This document shows, one piece after another, positions 18,748 through 29,904 of a stretch of 61,280 nucleotides of DNA. The stretch is from Ochromonas danica (lineage: Eukaryota > Sar > Chrysophyceae > Chromulinales > Chromulinaceae): contig VKHL01000164.1 in the NCBI GenBank assembly GCA_015146655.1, forward strand, positions 1 to 61,280. The letters are read 5' to 3'. The stretch's first letter is position 1. Every line of letters begins with the position of its first letter. Both the position numbers and the translations under genes were made by a program. The notes beneath the pieces were generated by a model. It made no database searches. It was given only the letters and a program-made list of their open reading frames with translations, and was not told where the DNA came from.

Positions 18748-19505
18748 CTAGGGAATTTGCTCAGAGGACCAAGGAAGATTGACTTCTTGTGCGGAAGTCG
18801 TACAAACCACTTCCTCCCTCGACTTCCACGTTACTTGAATGATGGAGACACTACAGTTACCAATCTTTTCAACCGTGATGCCACAAAATTGTGTGAGAAA
18901 TCTTCGAATATAACCACCATGAGAAATACACAGCACAGCATCATCTGATGAGGAATGATGACCGGGAAGGTCTAACGATAAATCATCATATAATTGAGCC
19001 AAGAAGCTTTGTTGGCGAGCAATCACTTGGTCTAGTGTCTCAGCTGTATCAATGACTTCATCCACAGATATATTTGCCTGTGCAGCTTTGATCTCCAAGG
19101 CTTCCAAGACGGAAGTTCCTCTGGGCAGACCTTCACGCACACCAAAGTTAACTTCTCGTAACAAGTCCGTGTGGACTAGTTCAGGAAGATAGTTTCCTGT
19201 GACAGATTGGGATAAGATGTTATTTGTGCTAGAGAGAGCTCGTTTCAGGTCAGAGGAGTACGTCTTCTTCCAGATTTTGTGTTTTAATAACTCTCCCAGA
19301 GCTCGAGCGTGTTGCTCACCTTCCACAGTTAGAGGATAGTCACAATGTCCTTGCTATTACATAGGATAGAGAGATAAGTAAAACTCTCCACCTAGAACGC
19401 ATCAAAAAACAACCAGTAGGACAGTGATTTGTTGTATCTTACCAGAATATTATTCCGATTAGCAATAGTTTCAGCATGTCTTACAAGATATAATCTAATT
19501 CTCAT
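18748..19505 (-). CDS. Histidine phosphatase (phosphoglycerate mutase-like, TIGAR/cobC type)
   Basis: Exon 1 is 19443-19505 and exon 2 is 18748-19353, with phase 0 and an 89-nt GTAAGA intron, giving 222 aa. Exon 1 supplies the phospho-His motif LYLVRHAETIANRNNIL. Exon 2 continues with QGHCDYPLTVEGEQHARALG, then SSDLKRALSST, the acid donor region LREVNFGVREGL, and the second catalytic His in LCISHGGYIRRFL. The family includes fructose-2,6-bisphosphatases, sugar phosphatases and cobalamin-ribazole phosphatases. The substrate is undetermined. This gene is not a duplicate of the mutase at 12841: it belongs to a different branch, with RHAE instead of RHGE. Confidence 0.88.
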
Positions 19506-19957
19506 CTTTTCATTCAAATATCCTTTTGAAAAAGCGAATAGATTATAAAGAAAGTATAAGATTATTAGCAGCAACACTTTCGTTAATTGTTCCTCACAGA
19601 AAGAAGCAGAGCTATTATTATTAGGAACCCCACGCAACAATTCGTGATGATGGAGAGAATGATCGATGGCAACCTATAACCAATAACCTCTACATCGAAG
19701 TGAATCTTGGTTATGACTTCGACTGCTTTGCATTCAGCTTGGTAACTGTAGGAACGAGATTTCTATGTCATTCATTGTACGATGGCACTGTATTATTATT
19801 CCATCCCCTCTCCCACGCAACCGTTCCTGCGCAAAAGAATAATCAAGTAGCTGTGTTGGTGCGATGTGCAAGAGAAGAAAGTGACAAGATTGAATAGGAA
19901 TTCTTAGTTTAACCATCTACTAACAATCACAACTGACCCTACTAGAACAATATTATC
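19506..19957. promoter_or_regulatory. Shared upstream region of divergent histidine phosphatase and Ubl genes
   Basis: This is a 452-bp head-to-head spacer. The upstream frame of the phosphatase stays open across part of it and encodes a hydrophobic stretch (LLLIILYFLYNLFAF) that has no ATG close by, only one far upstream. I treat it as non-coding, but an N-terminal anchor on a longer form cannot be excluded. Confidence 0.4.
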
Positions 19958-21924
19958 ATGGCAGGAAGAGGCTGTACTATTACTATTAAACTATTAAGAG
20001 GTTCTTCTTCTTCTTCTTCTTCTACCACCAACAACAACACTAACACCACCACGTCAACAAATACCACATCAACTTCTTCAGAAGACCTTTCCCTTCCTGT
20101 TGCTTTACATTCTCCTTTATTTGTATTAAAAGAAGAGTTAGCAACAATTGTTTCTATCCCTACACATTTACAAGTTTTAATCTTATGTGATCTAACGGAT
20201 CGTGATCGTAATTCTGATATTTTACTAGCAGGACGAGATCATCAATCTTTACAAGAATGTGGTATTCGACATGGTTCTGTTCTAACTTTACATCCATTAG
20301 GCATGTCAGCAGAATTACGATTTAACATGACACAACAAGCTTTAGCAGATTTACAAAATCCACAAGTTGAAAATGATTTACTCTTATTAGAAACAGATAT
20401 CCCACCTGATTTAGCAGATCATAGTTATAATGGTATTATTGTTGATTTAGCATCTAATGGACCATATGAAGTTTGGATTACTTCAATTAGTATAGCAGGC
20501 ATGTTAGGACATGTGGTAAGACATTTTTTTGGCATGTATACCATTCTGATTGTTTATGGCTTGTTCATGTGCTGTATTCACAGCGTATATTTGCACGAGA
20601 CTGTCCATGGGGTGAGCATAAAACAACTCCTCGTCCATCAATCCATTATTGGGCACATCAAGTGAATCTACCAACTGATGGATGGGAACTTGTTGCTGAG
20701 AAGCAATGTCGACCATCATGGGATAAACCACTTCAGATCACCCTGGCGCGTCCAATCCGATTACTGCCTTATCAGCGACGAGGTCTTTATTGTCATAGCA
20801 ATCTACCAGATGATCTTGGCATACAATACCAATCCTATGGTAGATCAGATATTGTCGCTGCAAATGATCATCTGATTGTTTACCCAGGATTGGGACATAC
20901 AGGGTCTGAACCATTCGATGACTTACGAGGTTGGTATCGTTCCTATCGTGGTTTAGCTGGTGGCATAGGATATAAGGCACATAGGAAAGGATGGTCTCCT
21001 GATGAACATGGTATATTCCCTGTTGCTCTACAACGAGCGGTGAAGACTATGTTGATGTGCCAGAGTTTTGGGCAATCGATGTCATCTGTTCGTAGAGGTA
21101 TTTGGTCTCTTTCCGTTGACGTCATTCTTTACATCCTGGAATTCATGGTAGATATATATATTTCCATCAACTTTCCTACCTGATGATTGCTTACCATTTG
21201 CTTTTGTTGTTTCCAGCACTATGATTGGTTTGCTGTACCATTGTCACATCCCACTGCTCTCCACCGCCATGTAAGTTGAGCCAGAATATGGTTTATACCA
21301 TTTTTCTCATTCTTTCTCTTTCCGATACAGATATCGGATATTTTCTCGGGTGTTTATGAACTTGGCGATGACGAGGATGATGAGGATGACGATGATTTTG
21401 TAGACGACGAGGTTGATATTGATGATATTGATGATGATAGTTTTCCTCATGGCCTTGACTTTGCTCAAGATGGTGAAGAAGAGGAAGGCAGCGATGCTAA
21501 CTCATTGCTCTTCGATGAAGAATATCGTCAAGGTGCTGTTCAAGCCTATAGGGAGATGGATGAGGAAGCAGGTATCTTTTATGATGTTGGTAGTGGAGAG
21601 AATAGTGAAGAAGGAAGTGTTGAACAAGAAAATGTGAGGGAAGAGGATGTATGTCTGGAGGACGATGATAATGAGTATGCTAGTGTCATTCAAGGCGAAT
21701 TAGACAATGATGAAGATGATGATGGATGTGCTGGCGCTTGTGCAGATGACTATGATAACAATGAAGATTGCAACCTGTCTGGTGATGCTGACAAGGGTGA
21801 TGGCAATGACGATAGATATGCTGGCGCGTGTGCAGATGCCTATTATGACGAAGATTTCAACCTGGATAATGATGACAGTGATGGTGATGGTGATGAAGAC
21901 TATTACGACAGAGGTGATTTCTAA
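19958..21924 (+). CDS. Ubiquitin-like domain protein with conserved core and very acidic C-terminal tail
   Basis: Exons are 19958-20515, 20584-21147, 21217-21270 and 21331-21924, all phase 0, giving 589 aa. Residues about 5-115 look like a ubiquitin-like fold interrupted by a Ser/Thr/Asn stretch (TITIKLLRG, then LFVLKEELATIV, then LQECGIRHGSVLTLHPLG). Residues about 185-390 form a strongly patterned domain (WDKPLQITLARP, RGLYCHSNLPDDLGIQYQSY, GLGHTGSEPFDD, RGWYRSYRGLAGGIGYKAHR). It ends in a short helix split by intron 2 (LYILEFM-HYDWFAV), which supports that splice. I do not recall the family name. The last 190 residues are mostly Asp/Glu, with a twice-used AGACAD block. A role near ubiquitin signalling is inferred only from the Ubl fold. 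Confidence 0.75.
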
Positions 21925-22031
21925 AGGTTGTGGATCAGTTCAGTTCACTTCAGTTAAAGTTGCGATTACCTACAAAATAGCCACTTTCAGTACTGGCATA
22001 GTTCATTGAGCTATACAAAAGACTTCGAGAA

Positions 22032-24675
22032 CTATTCGAATATGGACAATGGATGTGCTTCTGTGTTGAAGACATGCTTGGTTAGATCAATTGCCTTATC
22101 AGGATCCTGTGCAAGGTAAAGGTACTTCATGGTCTCTGCGAGGAAAAAGGACTCCATTCTATCTTCTAGACTGCTTGCTTGGTAGACGTTGTGTAATGAA
22201 GCATAAGCTAATGGAGTACGCAATGTATGGTCAATAGCTTCCCATATCTCCCAGGCCCATTGACGATAGATTGGTTCGCCAGTGAGTTGGGCCATGACAA
22301 AGAGTGACTCGGCTGTCTCAGGACGCAAGATATAGAATTCTGCATTGGGTCCAGCACTCATATCTCCTCCTTCAGGGAAGGTTACATATTCTGGAGCAAT
22401 ACCAGTCGGTGTTCGATGGTACATCTCTCTACAGGTATACATAAGCGCACGAGCAACTGCCAGATCTCTTTGTGCACGAGGACTTTGTAGTCCTTCTAAA
22501 CTGGTATAAGCACCTAATGTCAATAAACCTGGCATGAAACAAACCAAATGATCCATTTTGCGGTTATGACTTCTGGTATTCCAATCAGCTAAGAAGGCTA
22601 AACCACTTTGTCTTGATGTGAGTAGCATATGCTCTATCGCACCATCCATAGCCTTATCATAAGCATCACGAAGCCATTGTTCCTTCCGTCCAGTTTGTAC
22701 CCACAATTTGAGTAGATATTCATAGAAGGAGTCTCCTAATGCACCAAATGTGATCATAGAATCTCCAAATCCTCCATCACCTACCCGAATACGAATAGGA
22801 TAGAGACCTGTGCTAGGATTATTGGCCAATACTTTCTTAATGGCTTTCATACTAATGGTATCATATTTGCTATCACCAACTTGCTTGGCAAGATATCGAA
22901 ATTCTAATTGTAATGTTCCTAATTCAGATAACACTGCATTCGATCCAGCCCATCCACCCCCACCTGCACCACTATTGAGATTGACATGAGAAAGTGGAAT
23001 CCCTGTGGGAGTATTAAAAGCTGGTAAGAGGCGATCAGCTAACTCTTTTGCTTTTGTCAAAAAGATCTGCTCCTTGGATAGATCATAAGCTGACAATAGA
23101 CCACCTAAAGCACGAATTGTAGTTTCAAAGACAGAGACAGTACCAGCATGTGCAAATGTTAATGAAGTTTCTACCCATCGTCTTGCTTCTTCAAATTCTT
23201 CTTTCATTCCCATTACCCAAAGAGTATCCAAAGAGTCAACTAAAGTCATTCCCATTCCACCCCAATTATCTTTTGAACTACCTGAGATAGGACGTAATTC
23301 ATCTCTACCCCAAGCATGATTTTTATATCCAGTCCATGCATGACGCATACCATCTTTAATCTTCTCTCTTCTTTCACGACCAAGTCGATCACTTTCATCT
23401 TTCATTTCTTGTGTTATTACTGTTGTTGTTCTTCCATCTACTAAAGCAATTGAAACACCTTTGACTTGTTTGCCATTTAATGGTAATTCATAATGTCCAG
23501 TACCACCTCCAACAATCTCATCAACTGCTCCATCTGATACATGTACTGATGTCAATGGAAAGAATGCTTTCAATCCATCAATGTTCTTAGCTGAATCAAC
23601 ATCTTGCAACGATCTAATAACATCCTCTGTGACAGTTGTTGTATGAAGAACAGCAAGATGACTGAGATTGCCATAGAGAGGATAAGCAACATCATCTCCA
23701 CCTTTAGCATAATGTCCTATTAAGAAAGGGTTAACCAACTGTGAGATATGAGGATCATTGACAGTGACTCGATTCGCTTCTTTTCCATCAATATAGAGTA
23801 TAACCTCTGTTGTAGAGAAGAAAGCTGCTACATGATACCATTGATGGAATTGAAATGTTTTTGAACCAGAATCAACTTTATTACATCCTGACTCTAATGA
23901 ACCATATTCCACATATAATCTATGATCTGGATTTTGCCATGCATTAATATACATTGAAATACCATGTTGACCATCTGTTGTACCACAACCAGGTAATTTA
24001 TTGGAAAAGATAGTTCGCATGTCTTTATCAAAGATTGGATTGTCGTTGCCATCATCTAGATAGATCCACGCAGAAACAACAATATTCTCATTATCTAAGC
24101 TTTTGGGATATTCAACAAAGGAACGTTGGTCAATGTGTAGAGAGTGACGAATGATTCCATCATTTTCTCCTCCATGACTACCAACAGCAGGAAATGATGA
24201 TGAAGACAGAACTGTTTTTGTTGTTTTTATTTGGTGGGTGATACTGTGCTCTGCTCGTAGCTGTTGTTGTTGCTGGTGGTTAGCACTGCTGTCCTCTGGT
24301 AATCTTCCTTTTGATTCTGATGAGCCTCTTAAACGACCAGGAGGAAGTGATTGTTGAGCTATTGGTGGTGAAGGGAAAGAAGGAGAGGAGGAAGACCATG
24401 ATTGAAGGATATTCTTTGTCCCAGGCAAACCTTGTTGATTATTGTTTCCATCAGAATGAGTCTGAGAGCCAATAAAGATAGTACCAATATAGATACCACC
24501 AAAAAAGGAAAAGAAGACGAGGACAGCAGTGAAGAGCCAGGACAGACCAGAGCTGGTCACTGTAGAGCATTGAGTAGGTCAGGTCAAAGTCAACCATAAG
24601 TTAATAGACCTAGAAGAGAGTCTCACCTGCTACCTTTGTCTTGCCTTTACCACTAACAGTGGAACGGCTTTTCAT
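22032..24675 (-). CDS. Class I alpha-1,2-mannosidase (GH47) with N-terminal LamG domain, type II membrane protein
   Basis: Exon 1 (24627-24675) encodes MKSRSTVSGKGKTKVA. After an intron, exon 2 (22032-24559) follows in phase, giving 858 aa. A basic head and one membrane span (LFTAVLVFFSFFGGIYIGTIF, about residues 25-46) suit a type II ER or Golgi protein. A Ser-rich stem comes next, then a LamG/concanavalin-like domain at about 150-370 (VVSAWIYLDDGND, WYHVAAFFSTTEVILYIDG). The GH47 barrel runs from about 410 to the end (WGRDELRPISG, DSLDTLWVMG, VFETTIRALGGLLSAY, LRPETAESLF, and the terminal VFNTEAHP with the calcium-binding Thr). It trims alpha-1,2-mannose from N-glycans. A LamG domain ahead of GH47 is not the usual animal or fungal layout. 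Confidence 0.93.
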
Positions 24676-25126
24676 CTCAAATCAAATCAAAACAAACAAA
24701 ACTGTTGAACAATCAATCAACTTGATTATTACATTGCGTGGTGAATCCAAATCTCCAAATCCCCAAAACCTCACCACTCCGCGGGGGTTGCTTCATTATT
24801 CATGCTGACCTCTTCTTCGAATCTTCGGTCTTCAGTCTTCAGTCTTCAGTCTTCAGTCTTCAGTCTTCAGTCTTCAGTCTTCAGTCTTGCGTCCTTGCCA
24901 TCATCTGCTCGTGCTTTGAAAAGGACACAAGCCTCCAATTAAGAGGACGCACAAAGAAATTCTAATTCTCGATTCCTAGTCTTTAGATTAGCACCAACCA
25001 CTATACTGTCGTTGTTGGATTCTAGGTTGTGGAGAAACGTTTGCTTTGCCTTTTGGCTTCATTCTTAGTGTTATCACCTCTTCCTTAAACTGAAGAAACA
25101 ACAGATATTCTCTTTTCAATAATACC
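24676..25126. promoter_or_regulatory. Shared upstream region with heptamer repeat
   Basis: This lies between the divergent GH47 and DRC2 genes. It holds the GTCTTCA tandem repeat (24828-24888) and, near 24746-24765, AATCCAAATCTCCAAATCC, a 19-bp string also present at 30250-30270. No other structure was seen. Confidence 0.5.
24828..24888. repeat. Heptamer tandem repeat (GTCTTCA, about 8.7 units)
   Basis: Sixty-one bases of perfect GTCTTCA repeats sit between divergent promoters. The period is not a multiple of three, so it is not coding. Length variation between strains is likely. Confidence 0.95.
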
Positions 25127-26237
25127 ATGGGACCTAAAAAAGTGAGTGTCAACTACTATTCGGTATTCTTCTATTATAATTATTTATTCTTCTAACTGAT
25201 CATGTTATCTCCCAGCAGGGAAGAAAGAAAGTCGAAATTGCTTCTAAATTAGATGAAGATGAACTTCATGCCATACAAAAAGTGGAAGCTCCGGAGCTGA
25301 AGCTAAAAATGAACTTTGTCAACATCTTGAAGATGAAGCAAAGATCTCAAAAGTCAATTCTCTCAAGATTCTCAATGAATGGCGTAAGATAATGCGTTTA
25401 GCAAAAATGGAAGGGTTAAAAAAAGATATTGAGATTTTATCACGAAATGTTGATGAACGCGATGATGTTGATCGTAAAGATGCTAGTTTACAAACGATTG
25501 ATAGGTGAGACCATCTCATACAAACTCAAGAACACAATTTGATTAACCTACCCCCCACCCTACCATACCATATCCTAATACTGCTACCCTGCCCTGTGTC
25601 CTGTGTCCTATTATACTAATTTGATACTTCATTGTGATATGATTTGTAGAGATTTGGAAGAAGCTGAAGAACAATATCAAATGGCACTTCGTACTCATCG
25701 GACGAATATTGAGAATTTATTGAAACTTCACAATAGTCGATTATATGCCTTGGAGAGAAACTTTCAAAAAGAGTTACAGATATTACAAACAGAGTTTGCA
25801 CAAGATAAAGAAGTCATCTTAGCCAAGTTTACACGTGAGAAAAGAGAACTTGCTGCTATTATTGAGGCTGTTGAACAAGAAGAAGAAGAAGAAGGACGAA
25901 ATAGCGAGGTAAGAATCTCTCAGCATCATCTCTTTTATTCTTCTATGATGAAAAGGAATGCTTCATGGAACGGACTTGACCATCTCTCATCTTCTTGCAC
26001 AGATTGAAGAGTTAGAAGAACATTTTGAGACAAGTCATTGGAATTATCTCTCCCAGACAGCTCAACGTACACATGATTTCCAAAACTCCAACACGTTTAG
26101 ATCAGAAACTATCTACTGATATTAACAAGAAAAAGAAGAAAATTAATAATTTACAAACTACGATACAACATTGGCGTGCTAAAATGCGTAAAGTTAACCG
26201 TGAGACAGAAGAACGTAATCGCTTAACTCAAGAAATA
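25127..26237 (+). pseudogene. DRC2: Dynein regulatory complex subunit 2 (CCDC65) gene, truncated and frame-disrupted
   Basis: Exons: 25127-25141 (MGPKK), 25219-25504, 25650-25908, and 26003 into the next gene. The coiled coil matches DRC2, the ciliary nexin-dynein regulatory complex subunit: ILNEWRKIMRLAKMEGLKKD, RDLEEAEEQYQMALRTHRTN, LYALERNFQKELQILQTEF, then IQHWRAKMRKVNRETEERN. The frame slips by one base near 25290 (between HAIQKVEA and AEAKNEL) and again between about 26030 and 26100. The protein ends some 200 residues short of usual DRC2 length, where IDI-SQS begins. Splice sites are intact. It could be a young pseudogene, or a real gene with assembly indels. The acceptor before exon 2 is a CAGCAG tandem. 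Confidence 0.75.
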
Positions 26238-28469
26238 ATGATGTTACGTGATAATGTCATTGTGGTTGATGATAGTGATAAGATTCTTGGTTTTGCCAGC
26301 AAACAAGATTCACACACTGTCAATCAAAGTCAACCGCGTGGTCGATTACATCGTGCTTTCTCTGTGTTCTTATTTAACAGTTCTGGAAAGCTTTTACTTC
26401 AACAACGTGCTGGTTGTAAGATCACTTTTCCAAATGTTTGGACAAATACCTGTTGTTCTCATCCTCTCTCAGGATGTACACCAAATGAAATTGATAATGA
26501 TGAAGACATTCATAATGGTACTGTACCAGGTGTAAAAAATGCAGCTATTCGTAAACTAAATCGTGATTTAGGTATTCCATTCAATGCAGTACAAGTGGAT
26601 GATTTCAAATATCTGACCAGAGTACATTATTTTGCTTTGGATACGGTAACTCATGGTCCTAACTCACCTTGGTGTGAACATGAAATTGACTTTATCCTTT
26701 TCTTACAAAAGGATGTTGAAATCCAGCCGAATGCTGAAGAAATTGGTGATGTACGCTATGTCGACTTGGCGGAATTAGAAGCAATGATGAATCCTGCTTC
26801 AGGTCTTCTTTGGAGTCCTTGGTTCCATATTATTAAGGAGAAGTTCCTTGTTCACTGGTGGGCTGATTTGCCTACTACCTTACGTACTAATATCTTCACG
26901 AATTTCACTACCATCTACACCTTTGACAATGATAAGAAAGACTTGATTGAAGTGACTGCTAACAATGTCTATACCGTTGGTCAAGCCGATAAAGTGAAAG
27001 ATGAGAATCTTAAACAAGGCGCCTATGGTAAAGTGAAGATTCACAAGCATTCTCTATTGTCTCAATTGAGTCATGTTGATGAAGTGATCGCAGTTATCTA
27101 TTATTTTCTAGAGAAGTTTAAGTCCAAATTAGATATTACCCATGAGGATATTTACTATTGCAATGAAATCCTTGGAAAGGTTTCCGGTTCTTTTGCTGGT
27201 GTGATTCGTGAATTGCCTCAAGATCTCTACTTGGACATTCTTGTCTTCTACCTGGTGTTGCGTGCTTTAGACACTGTGGAAGACGATATGGAAGCCTTCC
27301 GTACTGAAAAGAAACTTAAGGAACAATACCTTTGTGAGTTTTATCGAACTATTTTAGTGACTCAAAGTGATAAATATCGTCTGTGGAGTATTGGTCAAGG
27401 TGATGAGCGCACTTTATTGCAATATTTCAATCATTGTGTGAAGGTTTTCAAATCACTTCCTCCTTCTTCCCGTATTATTATTGCTGATATTACTGAAAGA
27501 ATGGGTGCTGGTATGGCAAGCTTTGTCAATCGTGACTTAGGTCAAGGCACTGTCACCATTGAAGACTATAATCTCTATTGCCATTATGTTGCCGGCTTGG
27601 TCGGAGAAGGTCTCTCTGAACTCTTTTATGCCGGTGGTTATGAGTCAGCTAAAGTGAGGGATGTGTCCAAGACGAAGGCTAACACGATGGGACTCTTCGT
27701 AGAGAAGACAAATATCATTCGCGACTATTTGGAGGATTTCTGTGAAGGTCGTACTTTCTGGCCACAAGAAATCTGGAAGCTTTATGCAGATGATTTGGGT
27801 GATTTCCGTGAGCCAAAGAACAAGAAGAAGGCTCTGCATTGCCTCAACCATATGATTCTGAATGCTCTCGAGTGTATTCCTGAATGCTTAGAGTATATGG
27901 AGCTTCTTCACCACAAGCAAATCTTCCTCTTTTGTGCTATCCCACAAGTCGTGGCCATTGCCACTTTGGCTGAGATCTATAACAACCATAAGGTCTTTAC
28001 TGGCGTGGTTAACATCCGCAAGGGTATGGTAGTCTTACTCATTCAGGACGTTGGCGATTTGAGTAATCTTTACAAATGGATCTATTTGCTAACGCGCGAT
28101 ATTTGTGCTCGTGTTCCCAATGATGATCCTAATGCAGAGAGAACTCGTGAGATCTGTCATAAGGTGTTGCAAATCACTGGTTGGAAGGGTAAGTTTGGCT
28201 ACTATCGTAGCTTTGTGAAGAAAATTGTCAACCTGGGAGCTTCCCTCGTGGCAGTGAACGCCTGCTTAGCCACACCTCTTGCCATTATTGAGAAGAAGGG
28301 TACCTTCGACTGGGTTCTGTTCACTTTTCTTTTCGGCTTGAGTGCTTTACCAATGGTTTCGTTGACTTTTTATTTCGGCATGAGTGTTTTACCAATGGTT
28401 TCTTCCTACTATTTTTTCTCCTTTTTGTTTTCTGCTGTGTTGCGTACTATTGACGGTTGGTGGAACTAG
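26238..28469 (+). CDS. IDISQS: Isopentenyl-diphosphate isomerase / squalene synthase fusion
   Basis: This is 743 aa from the ATG at 26238; the frame is open upstream to 26025 through DRC2-like codons. The IDI (type 1) part, residues about 1-225, has LHRAFSVFLFN, the catalytic Cys in TNTCCSHPL, and a Nudix-like HEIDFILFL. The squalene synthase part, about 270-690, has FYLVLRALDTVEDDMEAF (first Asp-rich motif), YCHYVAGLVGEGLSELF, and MGLFVEKTNIIRDYLEDF (second). One chain therefore turns IPP into DMAPP and condenses farnesyl diphosphate to squalene for sterols. The C-terminus is hydrophobic, with a duplicated block (FGLSALPMVSL, FGMSVLPMVSS), and probably anchors it to the ER. This fusion is established in diatoms and relatives. 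A start inside the DRC2-like frame cannot be excluded. Confidence 0.95.
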   Translation: MMLRDNVIVVDDSDKILGFASKQDSHTVNQSQPRGRLHRAFSVFLFNSSGKLLLQQRAGCKITFPNVWTNTCCSHPLSGCTPNEIDNDEDIHNGTVPGVKNAAIRKLNRDLGIPFNAVQVDDFKYLTRVHYFALDTVTHGPNSPWCEHEIDFILFLQKDVEIQPNAEEIGDVRYVDLAELEAMMNPASGLLWSPWFHIIKEKFLVHWWADLPTTLRTNIFTNFTTIYTFDNDKKDLIEVTANNVYTVGQADKVKDENLKQGAYGKVKIHKHSLLSQLSHVDEVIAVIYYFLEKFKSKLDITHEDIYYCNEILGKVSGSFAGVIRELPQDLYLDILVFYLVLRALDTVEDDMEAFRTEKKLKEQYLCEFYRTILVTQSDKYRLWSIGQGDERTLLQYFNHCVKVFKSLPPSSRIIIADITERMGAGMASFVNRDLGQGTVTIEDYNLYCHYVAGLVGEGLSELFYAGGYESAKVRDVSKTKANTMGLFVEKTNIIRDYLEDFCEGRTFWPQEIWKLYADDLGDFREPKNKKKALHCLNHMILNALECIPECLEYMELLHHKQIFLFCAIPQVVAIATLAEIYNNHKVFTGVVNIRKGMVVLLIQDVGDLSNLYKWIYLLTRDICARVPNDDPNAERTREICHKVLQITGWKGKFGYYRSFVKKIVNLGASLVAVNACLATPLAIIEKKGTFDWVLFTFLFGLSALPMVSLTFYFGMSVLPMVSSYYFFSFLFSAVLRTIDGWWN

Positions 28470-28572
28470 ATGTGACTGAATAAGATAACAAGCCTCAACC
28501 GAATAATTGATTCATGCTCAAGCTTTACAATTATTTGAACGATAAGTTACTAATAAGGAGATATCAAAACAA

Positions 28573-29155
28573 ATGAGTGGTTCTCAAATCTCTTGGGTTG
28601 GCAATAGTTTTCCTTTTACAAATGGTGAGGATGGACAAGTTGGCAATCCAGATGACCAGCAAGCAACTTCTTCATATCCAGCCAATGATGGCTCTCTGCA
28701 ACAGGAAAATCATGCAGCAAGGAAGATCTATAATCAAGAACATGATACAAAACTATCCACCATCAAACAACAGCCTAATAATATTCATCATCAACATAAT
28801 GGAAGAAAACATTCTGAGCATGATGAAGAAGATGGTCCGGCAGGCTCAAATCTCTGCTGAATATTCTCATTTAGACAATCCCAAGTTTAAGAAGCAATTG
28901 GATGAAGCATTAGAACGAGGTATTTCGTTCATGATGGTCGTGTTTGGTGGTGATGAAGTGGAAGCTGGTCAAGTCAAGGTGAAGGACATGGTGAAGAAAG
29001 AGGAGGTGGTTTTGCCTCGAGAGGAACTAGTAGCTGAGTTGGTTCGTCGAGGATGTAAAGTTATCTCCTCTGGTTATGATTCCGTCATTCCAGCCATGAA
29101 ACAGGCTGATTCTCTTCCTACTCCTCCTGCAAATGTTGAAGAAGAGACTGCTTAA
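28573..29155 (+). pseudogene. Histidyl-tRNA synthetase fragment: anticodon-binding domain
   Basis: From about 28830 the frame encodes the C-terminal anticodon-binding domain of class II histidyl-tRNA synthetase: VRQAQISAEYSHLDNPKFKK, LDEALERGISFMMVVFGGDE, VLPREELVAELVRRG, and an extra tail to the stop at 29155. The first 250 bp (from an ATG near 28573) are not like HisRS; two frames are open there and neither is recognisable. The catalytic domain is absent upstream, where IDI-SQS ends. Another HisRS piece lies 750 bp downstream in the wrong order. I take this as a displaced fragment; a small free-standing anticodon-domain protein is the alternative. Confidence 0.75.
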
Positions 29156-29242
29156 TGGCTATGCTGTTGTTAGCTTTGTAGTGAGATCAAGAAGCAATGC
29201 TTAGATTTCTTTCTTTCCTATTGAGTAAGCTAATAAGGAAAC

Positions 29243-29887
29243 ACAGCATCATATGCACTTGATTTCCGCCTTGAAGAGACTAGCATCGAACTTTGTGTCG
29301 ACGGACAGTACACGAAAGTGACTTTACAGCAGTTGGAAGAAGACTACTATCATCCAGTGGGGATTCTGAAGTCCATGCTGGAGCCTTATGAGATTAAGTT
29401 ATTCGCTTCCTCATCAGAGACCTGCTTGATCTCCCTACTACAGGATCTTCCCCATTTGAACAGTTTGGAAGCGACCCCAGCGGACGATAATCTGTACACT
29501 GATGCTATTTTGTTGACAGCTATCAAAGCAGGGTTTGGGAAGTGTTTGAGAGAATTGAATGTGTCATCAACAGATGTATCTTTAGCTGATAAGGCACTGA
29601 GTGAGTTCCTTAAGGCGTGTCAGTTGCTAGACACCCTGGAAATCAATGGTTGTGGATCGGAGAGTCTTAATGCAGCATCGAAACTTCCTGGTCTGAGTGT
29701 AGTTTCCCTCAATATGGATGAGAGTGTTTCTAAAGAGATGTTGGATGAATTGCTTGTAGGTGAGAAGTTAAAGTGGTCTTCTACTCTGTCTAAAGGATCT
29801 ATTAAATTATGCGATGGATGGACATACAATTATGATGGAAAATCTCATATGTGGATTAATAAATGTGATGAACATACTGATGGATAG
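29243..29887 (+). pseudogene. Leucine-rich-repeat-like fragment
   Basis: The frame is open from about 29243 (TASYALDFRLEETSIELCVD) to the stop at 29887. The text has LRR-type spacing (DLPHLNSLEATPADD, CLRELNVSSTDVSLAD, LLDTLEINGCGSESLN, LPGLSVVSLNMDES). It ends in a short aromatic tail (GWTYNYDGKSHMWINKC). There is no convincing ATG at its 5' end; an acceptor-like TAATAAG lies at about 29230-29236, so it may be the last exon of a lost gene. It sits between two pieces of histidyl-tRNA synthetase, which suggests repeated rearrangement here. Confidence 0.45.
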
Positions 29888-29904
29888 GAGAGCTCTTCTA
29901 GCAC

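Noticed and set aside
19506-19640. Hydrophobic N-terminal extension of the histidine phosphatase
   Set aside because: The frame is open, but the ATG at 19505 lies directly before the first conserved strand (RIRLYLVRHAET), which is the usual start of the family.
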